Assembly (NCBI GenBank): GCA_029262775.1
Contig: JAJCYR010000031.1
Location: 1 to 63,762, forward strand
DNA: 63,762 bases
Direction of reading: 5' to 3'
DNA from: Bacteroidota bacterium
GTDB taxonomy: Bacteria > Bacteroidota > Rhodothermia > Rhodothermales > UBA10348
Shown: positions 1-8,043 of the stretch, piece by piece
Position numbering within the stretch: the first letter of the stretch is position 1
Layout of the letters: the number at the start of each line of letters is the position of its first letter
The notes under the pieces: model-generated
The model's database searches: none
Seen by the model: the letters and a program-made list of their open reading frames with translations, nothing else
What the model was told of the DNA's origin: nothing
Made by a program: the position numbers and the translations under genes

Positions 1-145
1 CAGCGTGCACCAAGATGCGAGCGCCGGAATGACAGATGCAAGGCGTCCCGACGCCGAATAGCAGCGCTATTCGAAGGAGGGACAACGCAGCAGATGGCGT
101 TTCGCCGCCGCAGAAGGGTGTGTGATGGTTTTTCAACACGCTTCT
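1..145. repeat. Hairpin-rich interspersed repeat (MITE/REP-like), possibly a full copy
   Basis: This stretch, downstream of parA, has no credible gene and folds into four successive hairpins: GGCGTC/GACGCC at 42-55, GAATAGC/GCTATTC at 56-72, GGCG/CGCC at 96-106, and an imperfect AGAAG-GTGT stem closing at about 112-145. A short terminal inverted repeat, AGCGTG at 2-7 and CACGCT at 137-142, brackets it. The 32 bases at 112-143 recur exactly at 34580-34611, and the last 18 recur inverted at 5021-5038. It looks like a small non-autonomous or REP-type element. No encoded transposase is seen, and the left end is close to the window edge, so the true boundary is uncertain. Confidence 0.6.
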
Positions 146-932
146 AGTTGTTCGCTGTCTGCAGGTACGCCATGTTGTTGGCAATGATCTCGCGTGCCAG
201 TCCAATATAATTCCGGGAGCCGGTGCTGGCCGCATCGTACATGATGACTGGTTTGCCGAAACTGGGGGCTTCCGATAGACGGACGTTTCGTTGAATGATG
301 GTCTGGAAGACCTTGTCGCCGAAGTAGCGTCGCACTTCGGTGGCGACCTGGTTGGCCAGGCGGAGTCGCGCGTCGAACATGGTCAGTGCCACACCCTCGA
401 TTTCAAGGTCTGGATTGAGATGGCGTCGAACGAGCTTGATGGTATTGAGCAGTTGTCCGAGGCCCTCCAGGGCAAAATACTCGGCCTGAACGGGGATGAC
501 CACGGAGTCCGCTGCGGTCAGGGAGTTGAGCGTCAGCAATCCCAGAGAAGGGGGACAGTCGATGATGATGAAATCGTATGCATGGCGAACATCGGACAGG
601 GCTTTCCGCAATATGCGCTCCCGGTCCACCACGTCGATCATTTCGATTTCGGCCCCGACGAGGTTGATGTGGCTTGGAATCAGATCCAGATACTCCATTT
701 CGGTTGGCACAATGACGTCTTGTGCCGTTTTCCCCCCAATCAACACTTCGTAGGCAGAACCTTCCACCTTCTTCACATCGACACCCACACCCGAAGAACC
801 GTTGGCCTGGGGGTCGAAATCAATGAGCAGGGTCTTGTGCTCCATGGCCGCTATGGAGGCTGCGACATTCACCGAGGTCGTAGTTTTGCCGACGCCTCCC
901 TTCTGATTTGCCACCGCGATTATCTTGCCCAT
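144..932 (-). CDS. parA: ParA/Soj chromosome-partitioning ATPase
   Basis: A 262-residue deviant-Walker P-loop ATPase that binds DNA nonspecifically and drives segregation or positioning of chromosome origins with ParB. The N-terminus has the deviant Walker A motif KGGVGKTT, followed by the DFDPQAN (A-prime) motif, and Walker [11 protein letters not shown] near residue 130. The ATG at 932 is preferred to the GTG at 938, because GAGG lies 5 nt before the ATG while it would abut the GTG. It is divergent from the GNAT gene and ends directly at a repeat element. No parB follows in the 143 bases available, although parA-parB adjacency is usual in bacterial chromosomes. Length and motifs fit a chromosomal Soj rather than a plasmid ParA with a helix-turn-helix N-terminus. 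Confidence 0.95.
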   Translation of the reverse strand: MGKIIAVANQKGGVGKTTTSVNVAASIAAMEHKTLLIDFDPQANGSSGVGVDVKKVEGSAYEVLIGGKTAQDVIVPTEMEYLDLIPSHINLVGAEIEMIDVVDRERILRKALSDVRHAYDFIIIDCPPSLGLLTLNSLTAADSVVIPVQAEYFALEGLGQLLNTIKLVRRHLNPDLEIEGVALTMFDARLRLANQVATEVRRYFGDKVFQTIIQRNVRLSEAPSFGKPVIMYDAASTGSRNYIGLAREIIANNMAYLQTANN

Positions 933-1054
933 GCACACCTCATTGACTGACTGTGCAATCTATGAACCGGGCCTGTGCGAAGCCAACGACACGGGGTGGG
1001 GGTAAAAATGACGCCCTGTTTTTTGGAAGTGCTCATAAATTCATAGTTTGAGCC
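933..1054. promoter_or_regulatory. Divergent intergenic region parA / GNAT
   Basis: This 122-base region must hold the promoters of both parA (leftward) and the acetyltransferase (rightward). The only clear signal is GAGG 5 nt before the parA ATG. The right half is AT-richer (a run of T at 1018-1023, then AAATTCATAG before the GNAT start), but no convincing -35/-10 or TAnnTTTG element can be assigned by eye. Confidence 0.35.
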
Positions 1055-1558
1055 ATGGAATCCTTTGACTATACCCCGGTGCGGTCCATTTCCGCCTGCG
1101 ATACGCCAGGTCTCCGTATCGAGACCGTTGGCCGGGAGCATCTGGATGTGATCCGCATCCTGAATCGGAATATTTTTCGGGAAGAACGCATTATCAATAC
1201 GTTCGAGCGAGATAACCTGCTCATGCTGATAGCGTGGCACAGCGACACACCGGTTGGGTTCAAGGTGGGGTACAGGGAGAACAGATTCACATTCTATTCA
1301 GCAAAAGGGGGCGTCGTGCCGGCATTCCGGAGGAAGGGCGTTGCCACGGCGCTTTTGTCGGAAATGGCACATTGCGCTGAAGAAATGGGATTTCGCCGGT
1401 TCGCGTTCGATACATTCCCCAATTTGCACCCAGGCATGACGATCATGGCACTGAAGAGTGGTTTCCGGCTCGTCAAATCCGACTACAACACTGCATACCG
1501 GGAGTATCGGCTGCGGTTTGAGATCGTGCTGAACCCTGCTAAAACAGTGCGTAAATGA
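1055..1558 (+). CDS. GNAT-family N-acetyltransferase
   Basis: A 167-residue soluble protein with a GNAT fold. Acetyl-CoA binding motif A is visible as VPAFRRKGVATALLSEM around residues 88-105, the R-x-x-G-x-A loop for the pyrophosphate. It is followed by a helix and an aromatic strand (GFRRFAFDTFP), then an ALKSGFRL segment typical of motif B. The substrate cannot be told; relatives acetylate amines, small metabolites or protein N-termini. The ATG at 1055 starts a protein of normal family length. Its 3' end overlaps the convergent DUF5989 gene by 20 nt. Confidence 0.88.
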   Translation: MESFDYTPVRSISACDTPGLRIETVGREHLDVIRILNRNIFREERIINTFERDNLLMLIAWHSDTPVGFKVGYRENRFTFYSAKGGVVPAFRRKGVATALLSEMAHCAEEMGFRRFAFDTFPNLHPGMTIMALKSGFRLVKSDYNTAYREYRLRFEIVLNPAKTVRK

Positions 1559-1697
1559 ACGGAGCGAGCGCTGAGCCCTGGGTGAGCACAATCAGCAGGC
1601 TGATGAGTACCAACACGACCACGATCGGCAGCAACCAGTACTTCTTTCGCTCCCTCAGAAAGACGAGGAATTCCAATAGGATGCCTGCTTTGCTCAT
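1539..1697 (-). CDS. DUF5989 family small membrane protein
   Basis: A 52-residue protein starting MSKAGILLEFLVFLRERKK, then one strongly hydrophobic segment (about residues 20-38) and the C-terminus LTQGSALAPFIYALF. This matches the DUF5989 family, whose members share the KAGIL-EF--FLRERKK start and the TQGSA-APFIY-LF end. The internal ATG at 1697 is chosen because the family starts there; extension to 1730 adds unrelated residues. Family members often sit beside SxtJ-like proteins and carbamoyltransferases, but here neither is present. The role is unknown; one membrane pass with a basic cytoplasmic N-terminus suggests a small accessory subunit. It overlaps the convergent GNAT gene by 20 nt. 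Confidence 0.8.
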   Translation of the reverse strand: MSKAGILLEFLVFLRERKKYWLLPIVVVLVLISLLIVLTQGSALAPFIYALF

Positions 1698-1804
1698 GAC
1701 GATTGTGTGATGGCGTTCGGATACGTGCAACTACGCTTTCCGCCCTACGTAGGTTCACGCTCTCTCTGTCATCGATCTCTCTGTCATCAGAAACCGGTAC
1801 CCCT

Positions 1805-3043
1805 GTGCGACGTCTCTTGTTTGAGTTCTCGGAGTCGTTCCTTATTGCCATCCGTTCAGTTTTCGGAAACAAGATGCGTGCCGTCCTGACGACGCTTGGC
1901 ATCGTTATCGGCATAGTGTCGGTTACGGCCATGGCTACGATCGTGAGCGGCATTGAACAGGGTTTTGAACGGGATATCTCTTCGCTTGGAACCGATGTCG
2001 TCTATATTGAACGCTGGCCGTGGGTGAATGGCCCTGGGACCAAATGGTGGGAGTTCATCAACCGGCCTCGTATTGAGCAGGACCTGGCCGATGTCCTGAA
2101 CCGCAAGGCACGCTTGGTATCGGCTGCAACGGCGGTTGTGAGCACCGGACGCATGGCCAAATCGGAGCATGAATCCGTTGCGCGCATCAGTATTCAGGGC
2201 ACACAGGCCAATTACACGCGCGTTCAGGACGTGGATCTGGCAGAGGGCTACTTCTATACCGAGGTCGATGAACTCGGCGCACGCACCGTTGCAGTGATTG
2301 GTGCGGGTTTGGCGGAAGAGCTGTGGCCATTCGGCACCGGGCTTGGGAAGACCATGCAACTGGGAGGAAACAAGTACCGCGTCATAGGCATCCTGACGCG
2401 GGAAGGTGAAGGAGCCGAAGGGGCCTCCGGCAACGACTATGGGGCCTTTATTCCCATTTCCGCCTTCCAGAAGCACTTTGGTACCCGCTGGCGCGACGCC
2501 AGCATTCGGGCCAAAATTGCCGCTGGGGTGGAACTTGAGGATGCCAAGGATGAAATCAGAGGCATTGTGCGTGTGGAGCGGCAGCTCGAGGCGGGCGAAG
2601 CGGACAATTTTGAAATCAATGAGCAAGCCTCGTTGCGCGAGGCCATTGCTCCCATAAAAAATGCCATTTTTGGCATCGGAATTGGATTGACAGCCCTGGC
2701 GCTGCTGGTCGGGGGCATAGGCGTCATGAACATCATGTTCGTCACCGTTAAGGAAAGAACCCGGGAAATAGGCATACGCAAGGCCGTAGGCGCCCGTCGC
2801 GTGTCCATCCTGCTTCAGTTTTTGATCGAGGCCGTCGTGATCTGTATGGTGGGTGGCGTGTTGGGCGTGCTCATCTCCATACCGCTCTCCATACTGATCA
2901 GCCTGGTCCTTCCCGCCCAACTCGGCGTTGGCATTGTGCTTATCGCCTTCAGTATCTGCGTCGGAATCGGCGTTATTTTCGGACTTGCGCCAGCCTGGAC
3001 GGCCGCGCGATCCGTTCCCATCGAAGCCCTGCGGTACGAGTAG
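1805..3043 (+). CDS. MacB/FtsX-type ABC transporter permease (first of pair)
   Basis: A 412-residue inner-membrane permease with MacB topology: one N-terminal TM segment (TLGIVIGIVSVTAMATIV), a periplasmic domain of about 220 residues, and three C-terminal TM segments. The coupling segment TREIGIRKAVGARR faces the ATPase, and the protein ends in EALRYE. The GTG at 1805 is chosen because it puts the N-terminus one short helix before the first TM and gives almost the same length as its neighbour; an ATG at 1703 would add 34 Ser/Thr/Arg-rich residues. MacB-type permeases act in mechanotransmission or efflux with an ATPase and often a periplasmic adaptor. Neither is in this window, so the partner is encoded elsewhere. 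Confidence 0.88.
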   Translation: MRRLLFEFSESFLIAIRSVFGNKMRAVLTTLGIVIGIVSVTAMATIVSGIEQGFERDISSLGTDVVYIERWPWVNGPGTKWWEFINRPRIEQDLADVLNRKARLVSAATAVVSTGRMAKSEHESVARISIQGTQANYTRVQDVDLAEGYFYTEVDELGARTVAVIGAGLAEELWPFGTGLGKTMQLGGNKYRVIGILTREGEGAEGASGNDYGAFIPISAFQKHFGTRWRDASIRAKIAAGVELEDAKDEIRGIVRVERQLEAGEADNFEINEQASLREAIAPIKNAIFGIGIGLTALALLVGGIGVMNIMFVTVKERTREIGIRKAVGARRVSILLQFLIEAVVICMVGGVLGVLISIPLSILISLVLPAQLGVGIVLIAFSICVGIGVIFGLAPAWTAARSVPIEALRYE

Positions 3044-3078
3044 CAACCCATGAATGACAAGCAATACGAGTCCGGATC

Positions 3079-4311
3079 ATGATGGCATTTCTGGAAGCAA
3101 TTCGCATGGCCTCGGGTTCGCTGCGCGGCCACAAACTGCGCTCGGCGCTGACACTGCTCGGCATGGTGATCGGCGTTTTTGCCATTATTGTTGCCGTCAC
3201 GGCTGTTGAAGTCATTGATGTGTATTTCAAGGACCGACTCCAATTCCTTGGGGCGTCCACGTTCACGGTCTCCCGCACGCCGGCCATCCAGACGGGAAAT
3301 CTGGACGCCAGTGTCCGTAACCGACCCAGCATCACCTGGGAGCAGGTCGAACGACTCCGGGATGCCATGCAGATTCCGGTCAGTGTGTCTCCGCTTGAGG
3401 ATTTCGGGATCGGGAAGGCTTCGTATGCCGATCGGGAGACCGAGCCGAATACGTTCGTCATGGGAACCAACCAGCACATGCTTGGCAATTTCAGCTACGA
3501 ACTGGAGCAGGGACGTTTCTTCACCGAAGAAGACGTGCTCTACGCCCGTCCTGTGTGTGTTGTGGGTTCGGATATTGTGGACGTGCTGTTCCCCAATGAA
3601 TCGCCGATCGGCAAGACCATCCGTATTCCGGGCATGCGTTGCCAGGTCATCGGTTCGCTGGAGGAAAAGGGTAGTTTTCTTGGGTTTGCACAGGACAACC
3701 GGGTTTTCATTCCGATCACCCGTGGTATCAGTGCGTTCGGCCAGCCGCAGCGAAATATCGCGTCCATATCCATGCGTGTTCATGACCCGATCATGATCAA
3801 TGCCGCCAAGGAGGAGGCTACCGGTCGACTTCGTGTCATCCGAAAAGTGGAGCCGGGAGATCCGAACAATTTTGAGATTTCGACCAACGATTCCATGCAG
3901 GCCGTATTCGAGGCGTTTACGGGTACGCTGACCATGGGTGGTGCAGGTATTGGACTCATTTCCCTGCTTGCGGCCGGTATCGGCATCATGAACATCATGC
4001 TCGTTTCCGTGACGGAACGCACACGTGAAATCGGTATACGCAAGTCCATCGGAGCCCGTCGGAAGGATATTCTGCGACAGTTTCTGCTGGAGGCATTTTT
4101 CCTGTGTCAAATCGGTGGGCTGATTGGTATCCTGTTGGGAGCTCTCGCCGGCAACGGGGTTGCACTCTACTTCGATATTTCCGCTGCCTTTCCCATGGGG
4201 TGGGCATTCACTGCAGTCATCATGGTGACTGTGATTGCCCTTGTTTTCGGCGGATATCCGGCCTTCAAGGCGGCCCGACTCAATCCCATAGATTCACTCC
4301 GATACGAATAG
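3079..4311 (+). CDS. MacB/FtsX-type ABC transporter permease (second of pair)
   Basis: A 410-residue paralogue of the preceding permease, beginning 35 nt after it. It has the same plan: N-terminal TM (SALTLLGMVIGVFAIIVAV), a MacB-type periplasmic domain, then three TM segments with the coupling motif TREIGIRKSIGARR and the end SLRYE. The shared C-terminal LRYE and equal length argue for tandem duplication and possibly a heterodimeric transporter. The cargo is unknown. Like its twin it lacks its own nucleotide-binding domain. The stop codon lies 5 nt before the rpiA start, so rpiA is probably on the same transcript. Confidence 0.88.
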   Translation: MMAFLEAIRMASGSLRGHKLRSALTLLGMVIGVFAIIVAVTAVEVIDVYFKDRLQFLGASTFTVSRTPAIQTGNLDASVRNRPSITWEQVERLRDAMQIPVSVSPLEDFGIGKASYADRETEPNTFVMGTNQHMLGNFSYELEQGRFFTEEDVLYARPVCVVGSDIVDVLFPNESPIGKTIRIPGMRCQVIGSLEEKGSFLGFAQDNRVFIPITRGISAFGQPQRNIASISMRVHDPIMINAAKEEATGRLRVIRKVEPGDPNNFEISTNDSMQAVFEAFTGTLTMGGAGIGLISLLAAGIGIMNIMLVSVTERTREIGIRKSIGARRKDILRQFLLEAFFLCQIGGLIGILLGALAGNGVALYFDISAAFPMGWAFTAVIMVTVIALVFGGYPAFKAARLNPIDSLRYE

Positions 4312-4316
4312 ACGCC

Positions 4317-5015
4317 ATGGTGGAGGGCAGAAAACAAGCAAAAATGGCGGCCGCTGAAGCTGTTGTACGCCTGATCCAGGATGGCATGACGGTAGGGCTT
4401 GGAACGGGATCTACGGCCTCCTTGGCTATCGAAGCGCTGGGCCTGCGCATGAAGCGGGAAAATATGCATGTCACCGGCGTGCCCACCTCGTTTGCGTCGG
4501 AGCGGCTGGCCCGCGACTGTGGGGTTCCGCTTGGCACGCTCGATACCCACGGTGACATTGATCTTGCTTTTGATGGTGCCGACGAATGTGATCCCGGATT
4601 GAACCTCATCAAGGGGAGAGGTGCCGCCCACACACGGGAAAAAATAGTAGCCTTCGGCGCAACCCGCTTTGTGATTCTGATCGACGAATCGAAACGCGTT
4701 GACCGCCTCGGTACGCTCATGCCGCTGCCCGTCGAAGTCGTACCCATGGCCGTGGCGCCCGTGATGAATTGCCTGCGAGCACTCGGAGCACACCCTGAAC
4801 TGCGGATGGGCAGGAAGAAGGATGGTCCGGTCGTAACGGACCAGGGTTTATGGGTGGTCGATGCGCAGTTCGACGCCGGAATTCCGGACCCCGCGATTGT
4901 GGACAGGACGCTTCTCGACACGCCAGGAGTCCTCGACCACGGGCTTTTCCTGAATATGGCTACCGACGTGATGGTAGGACTGGATACGGGAGATGTCGAG
5001 CACCTGAGGCGGTAG
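4317..5015 (+). CDS. rpiA: Ribose-5-phosphate isomerase A
   Basis: A 232-residue cytosolic isomerase interconverting ribose 5-phosphate and ribulose 5-phosphate in the pentose phosphate pathway. The phosphate loop GLGTGSTAS lies near residues 26-34, the substrate motif DGADECDPGLNLIKGRGAA near residues 82-100, and the HTREKIVA segment follows. The start is the ATG at 4317, 5 nt after the permease stop; the longer upstream reading is an out-of-frame extension inside the permease. Family length is about 220-235, so the gene is intact. It ends convergently with radA across a short gap holding a fragment of the interspersed repeat. Confidence 0.95.
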   Translation: MVEGRKQAKMAAAEAVVRLIQDGMTVGLGTGSTASLAIEALGLRMKRENMHVTGVPTSFASERLARDCGVPLGTLDTHGDIDLAFDGADECDPGLNLIKGRGAAHTREKIVAFGATRFVILIDESKRVDRLGTLMPLPVEVVPMAVAPVMNCLRALGAHPELRMGRKKDGPVVTDQGLWVVDAQFDAGIPDPAIVDRTLLDTPGVLDHGLFLNMATDVMVGLDTGDVEHLRR

Positions 5016-5020
5016 CTTGG

Positions 5021-5038
5021 AAGCGTGTTGAAAAACCA
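5021..5038 (-). repeat. Fragment of the interspersed repeat (terminal 18 bases)
   Basis: Eighteen bases in the rpiA-radA convergent gap are the exact reverse complement of positions 126-143, the end of the repeat at the window start that carries the CACGCT terminal repeat. The other hairpin arm is absent, so this is only an end fragment. Its position between two convergent stop codons is typical for small interspersed repeats. Confidence 0.55.
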
Positions 5039-5045
5039 GCGGGCC

Positions 5046-6410
5046 TCAGAAAAGGCGTTGCAGTAACTCATCGAGCCGACTGACGGCATTGGCAGAGGCA
5101 TGTGCACCGGTCGATGACTGCGCCCCGGCCGAAGGCACCCACAGTTCGTCAAAGCCGAGCTTCTCTGCTTCCTTCATGCGCGCCTCAAGCTGGGCAATGG
5201 AGCGCACTTCGCCGCCCAGACCAATTTCGCCCATGAACGCGCTGCTGGGACTGATGGCCCGATCGTGATGGGACGACGCAATGGCCGCAACGAGTCCCAG
5301 GTCCGCTGCCGGCTCATTCAGCTTGAGGCCGCCCGTAACGTTCACGAACACATCGTATTCCGACAGCGGCAGCCCACCCCGCTTTTCAAGGACCGCCAGG
5401 AGCATCTGCAGCCGGCGTGCATCGAACCCGGTAGTAGTCCGCTGCGGAGTGGAGTAGGAAGTCGGCGTAACGAGTGCCTGGATTTCGGCAAGAACAGGAC
5501 GTGTACCCTCCATGGTGCAGATGACGACCGAGCCGGACGTATTGCGCGCCCGCTCCGAGAGAAACAACGCGCTGGGATTGTCTACCGGCGTGAGCCCGTT
5601 GGACTTCATTTCGAACACACCGATCTCGTTCGTTGAGCCAAACCGGTTCTTGATCGAGCGCAGGATCCTGAATGTATGATGCCGGTCGCCTTCGAGGTGG
5701 AGCACCGTATCGACCATGTGTTCCAGGACGCGGGGGCCAGCGATGGAACCCTGTTTGGTGACATGTCCGACCACGAATGCACTTGTACCGGTAGCTTTGG
5801 CGAGCTGGATCAGGGCCGCTGCCGATTCCCTGACCTGGGCGACGGAACCGGGCGCCGACTGGATGTCGGTGCGGAAAATAGTCTGGATGGAATCGACGAC
5901 CAGCACATCGGGTGCTTCATCGTGTACGCTCGATATGATGGTTTCCACATCGGTCTCCGCGAGCAGAAGGAACGATTCCGAAGAGACGCCGAGGCGCTCG
6001 GCCCGCATTTTTACCTGGCCAGCCGACTCCTCGCCCGTCACATACAGAATTTTCCTGTCCTGCATCAGGGCCCCCAGTTCGGTCATCAGAGTGCTTTTGC
6101 CGATTCCGGGTGTACCGGCTACCAGCACCACACTACCACGGACAATGCCTCCTCCGAGTACGCGATCCAATTCCGGATTTCCGGTGGCCAGGCGCGACTC
6201 GCGACCGCTTTCGACTTCGGAGAGCCGCAAGGCGCGGGCAGTGCTGCGGCCCGCAGGCTGCCCGGTGCGCCCCAGATTGTGTTTGGTGGCGGTCGGTAGG
6301 TGCTCTTCAACGAGAGCGTTCCATTCGCCGCAGGCCGGGCATTGCCCGCGCCATTTGGGCGATGGCGCGCCGCACGCCTGGCACACAAATTGGGTTGATT
6401 TCCTGGCCAT
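5046..6410 (-). CDS. radA: DNA repair protein RadA (Sms)
   Basis: A 454-residue RecA-like branch-migration ATPase that processes recombination intermediates. The N-terminal zinc finger is CQACG...CPACG (residues 10-27). The Walker A loop GTPGIGKST is near residue 100, and the RadA-specific KNRFGSTNE motif follows in the core. The C-terminal Lon-protease-like domain contains the segment VNVTGGLKLNEPAADL. Length and domain order are complete for the family. It is transcribed leftward, divergent from the mla operon with about 118 nt between the start codons. Confidence 0.96.
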   Translation of the reverse strand: MARKSTQFVCQACGAPSPKWRGQCPACGEWNALVEEHLPTATKHNLGRTGQPAGRSTARALRLSEVESGRESRLATGNPELDRVLGGGIVRGSVVLVAGTPGIGKSTLMTELGALMQDRKILYVTGEESAGQVKMRAERLGVSSESFLLLAETDVETIISSVHDEAPDVLVVDSIQTIFRTDIQSAPGSVAQVRESAAALIQLAKATGTSAFVVGHVTKQGSIAGPRVLEHMVDTVLHLEGDRHHTFRILRSIKNRFGSTNEIGVFEMKSNGLTPVDNPSALFLSERARNTSGSVVICTMEGTRPVLAEIQALVTPTSYSTPQRTTTGFDARRLQMLLAVLEKRGGLPLSEYDVFVNVTGGLKLNEPAADLGLVAAIASSHHDRAISPSSAFMGEIGLGGEVRSIAQLEARMKEAEKLGFDELWVPSAGAQSSTGAHASANAVSRLDELLQRLF

Positions 6411-6528
6411 GGGAATGACGTAGTATTGTTCAGTCTGGAAGCAACATACAATCAGGGTTCCAATTCCCCGTGCAGAATCAAATTGCCATAGCTGTCGTAC
6501 CTTGCCACCCGTTCACCTTCAGACCCCC

Positions 6529-7290
6529 ATGGCTGTCATTCATACCACGTTGACCGGTCCTGTCCAGGCACTGGGACGATACAGCCTGCTGATGTTTCAT
6601 GCATTCGGGGCGCTGCCCGAGTTCTCCCGCTACCGGAAGAACCTCTGGGAGCAGATGGTGCATATCGGAATTGATTCGCTGCCCATTGTGATGATGGCGG
6701 CAGCATTTTCCGGTGCGGTGACGACGGTGCAGACGGCCTACCAGCTCGTTACGCCACTCATTCCCAAAAGCATCATCGGCTCCATCGTTGCGCCGTCGAT
6801 GATCCTGGAGCTTGGCGCGGTGGTCACCGGCTTCATTCTGGCCGGGCGCGTGGGGGCCCGCATTGCCGCTGAACTGGGTACCATGCGCGTTACCGAGCAG
6901 ATCGATGCCCTCGAGGCCATGGGGCTCAATTCCATCGGGTATCTTATTGTGCCTCGGGTAATTGCCGGTGTGGTCATGTTTCCCGTGCTGTACGTGGCCG
7001 CCAGCTCGGTCGGAATCGCCGGTGGCATGCTGGTGGGACACTTCGGAGGATTTGTGCCCCTGGGCGAGTTCGTGGATGGAGCGCGCGAGTTTTTTCAGCC
7101 CTTTGACCCCATTTTTGGATTGATCAAATCCTTTGTTTTCGGATTCACCATCACGTCCATTTCCTGCTTCAAGGGATATTACACGGCCGGTGGTGCAGAA
7201 GGTGTAGGTCGGAGCACGACGGAAGCGGCCGTGGCCAGCTGCGTGTTTCTCCTTCTCGCGGATCTGATTCTGGCTGCAACCCTCCTGTAG
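6529..7290 (+). CDS. mlaE: MlaE-type phospholipid ABC transporter permease
   Basis: A 253-residue polytopic inner-membrane protein, the permease of an MCE lipid-transport system that moves phospholipids between inner and outer membranes. Family segments include GAVTTVQTAYQL, the ELGAVVTGFILAGRVGARIAAELGTM region around residues 95-120, and the MRVTEQIDALEAMGLN coupling helix. The ATG at 6529 is used; the TTG at 6502 would add nine residues with no support. It is the first gene of a tight mlaE-mlaF-mlaD operon (8 nt and 4 nt gaps). Confidence 0.93.
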   Translation: MAVIHTTLTGPVQALGRYSLLMFHAFGALPEFSRYRKNLWEQMVHIGIDSLPIVMMAAAFSGAVTTVQTAYQLVTPLIPKSIIGSIVAPSMILELGAVVTGFILAGRVGARIAAELGTMRVTEQIDALEAMGLNSIGYLIVPRVIAGVVMFPVLYVAASSVGIAGGMLVGHFGGFVPLGEFVDGAREFFQPFDPIFGLIKSFVFGFTITSISCFKGYYTAGGAEGVGRSTTEAAVASCVFLLLADLILAATLL

Positions 7291-7298
7291 ACGATTTC

Positions 7299-8039
7299 AT
7301 GATCAAGGTAGAAAACATCAATAAGAGCTTCGGAGGCGTACAGGTACTCTACGACGTCTCCCTTGACATCAACGTCGGAGAGACGCTGGCCATCATTGGC
7401 CGCTCCGGCTCGGGTAAAAGTGTGTTCATGAAGCATCTCATCGGACTCTTGAAACCCGATTCGGGGCGTGTGCTCGTGGACGATGTAGATATCAACCAGA
7501 TATCTTACGGTGATCTCCGTGAGGTGCGCCAGCAGTTCGGGATTCTGTTTCAGGGAGGTGCCCTGTTTGACTCCATGAGCGCATTCGACAACGTAGCCTT
7601 TCCGCTGAGAACATTCACGAAAAAGACCGAGGCGCAGATTCACGAGGAGGTTCTGCAGTGTTTAGAGATGGTGGAACTGTCTGCGGTCGGATCCAAAATG
7701 CCCTCAGAACTCTCGGGTGGTATGCGGAAACGCATTGCCCTGGCGCGGGCGGTGTCTCTCAGACCGCGCTACGTGCTGTACGATGAGCCCACGAGCGGGC
7801 TGGACCCCGAGACATCGAATACCATCGATGCATTGATAGAGGGACTTACGGACAGGCTCAACATCACGAGCATCGTCGTGACCCATGACATGCATTCCGT
7901 CCTGAGTATCGCCGATCGTGCAGCGTTCATTTACAACGGACGCATGCACTGGACCGGTACCATCGATGAACTGCACTCTTCACCGGATGCCACCTTGTGT
8001 GACTTTGTGAAGGCAAACGAATACCAGATAGGACACTGA
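7299..8039 (+). CDS. mlaF: MlaF-type ABC transporter ATP-binding protein
   Basis: A 246-residue ATPase of the MCE lipid transporter. Walker A is GRSGSGKS (about residues 34-41), the Q-loop lies in FGILFQGGALFDSM, the signature is LSGGMRKR near residue 136, and Walker B is YVLYDEPTSGLDP followed by the H-loop VVTHDM. The short Q-loop region with GGALFDSM is typical of MlaF rather than of general importers. It lies between the permease and the MCE subunit; no STAS-domain MlaB is encoded here. Confidence 0.95.
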   Translation: MIKVENINKSFGGVQVLYDVSLDINVGETLAIIGRSGSGKSVFMKHLIGLLKPDSGRVLVDDVDINQISYGDLREVRQQFGILFQGGALFDSMSAFDNVAFPLRTFTKKTEAQIHEEVLQCLEMVELSAVGSKMPSELSGGMRKRIALARAVSLRPRYVLYDEPTSGLDPETSNTIDALIEGLTDRLNITSIVVTHDMHSVLSIADRAAFIYNGRMHWTGTIDELHSSPDATLCDFVKANEYQIGH

Positions 8040-8043
8040 TACC

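Noticed and set aside
291..950. 219-codon plus-strand frame opposite parA
   Set aside because: Antisense shadow of a clear parA gene; no recognisable domain.
1856..4110. Two long minus-strand frames (402 and 431 codons) opposite the permeases
   Set aside because: His/Asp-rich sequences typical of antisense frames of hydrophobic GC-rich genes; the sense proteins are complete permeases.
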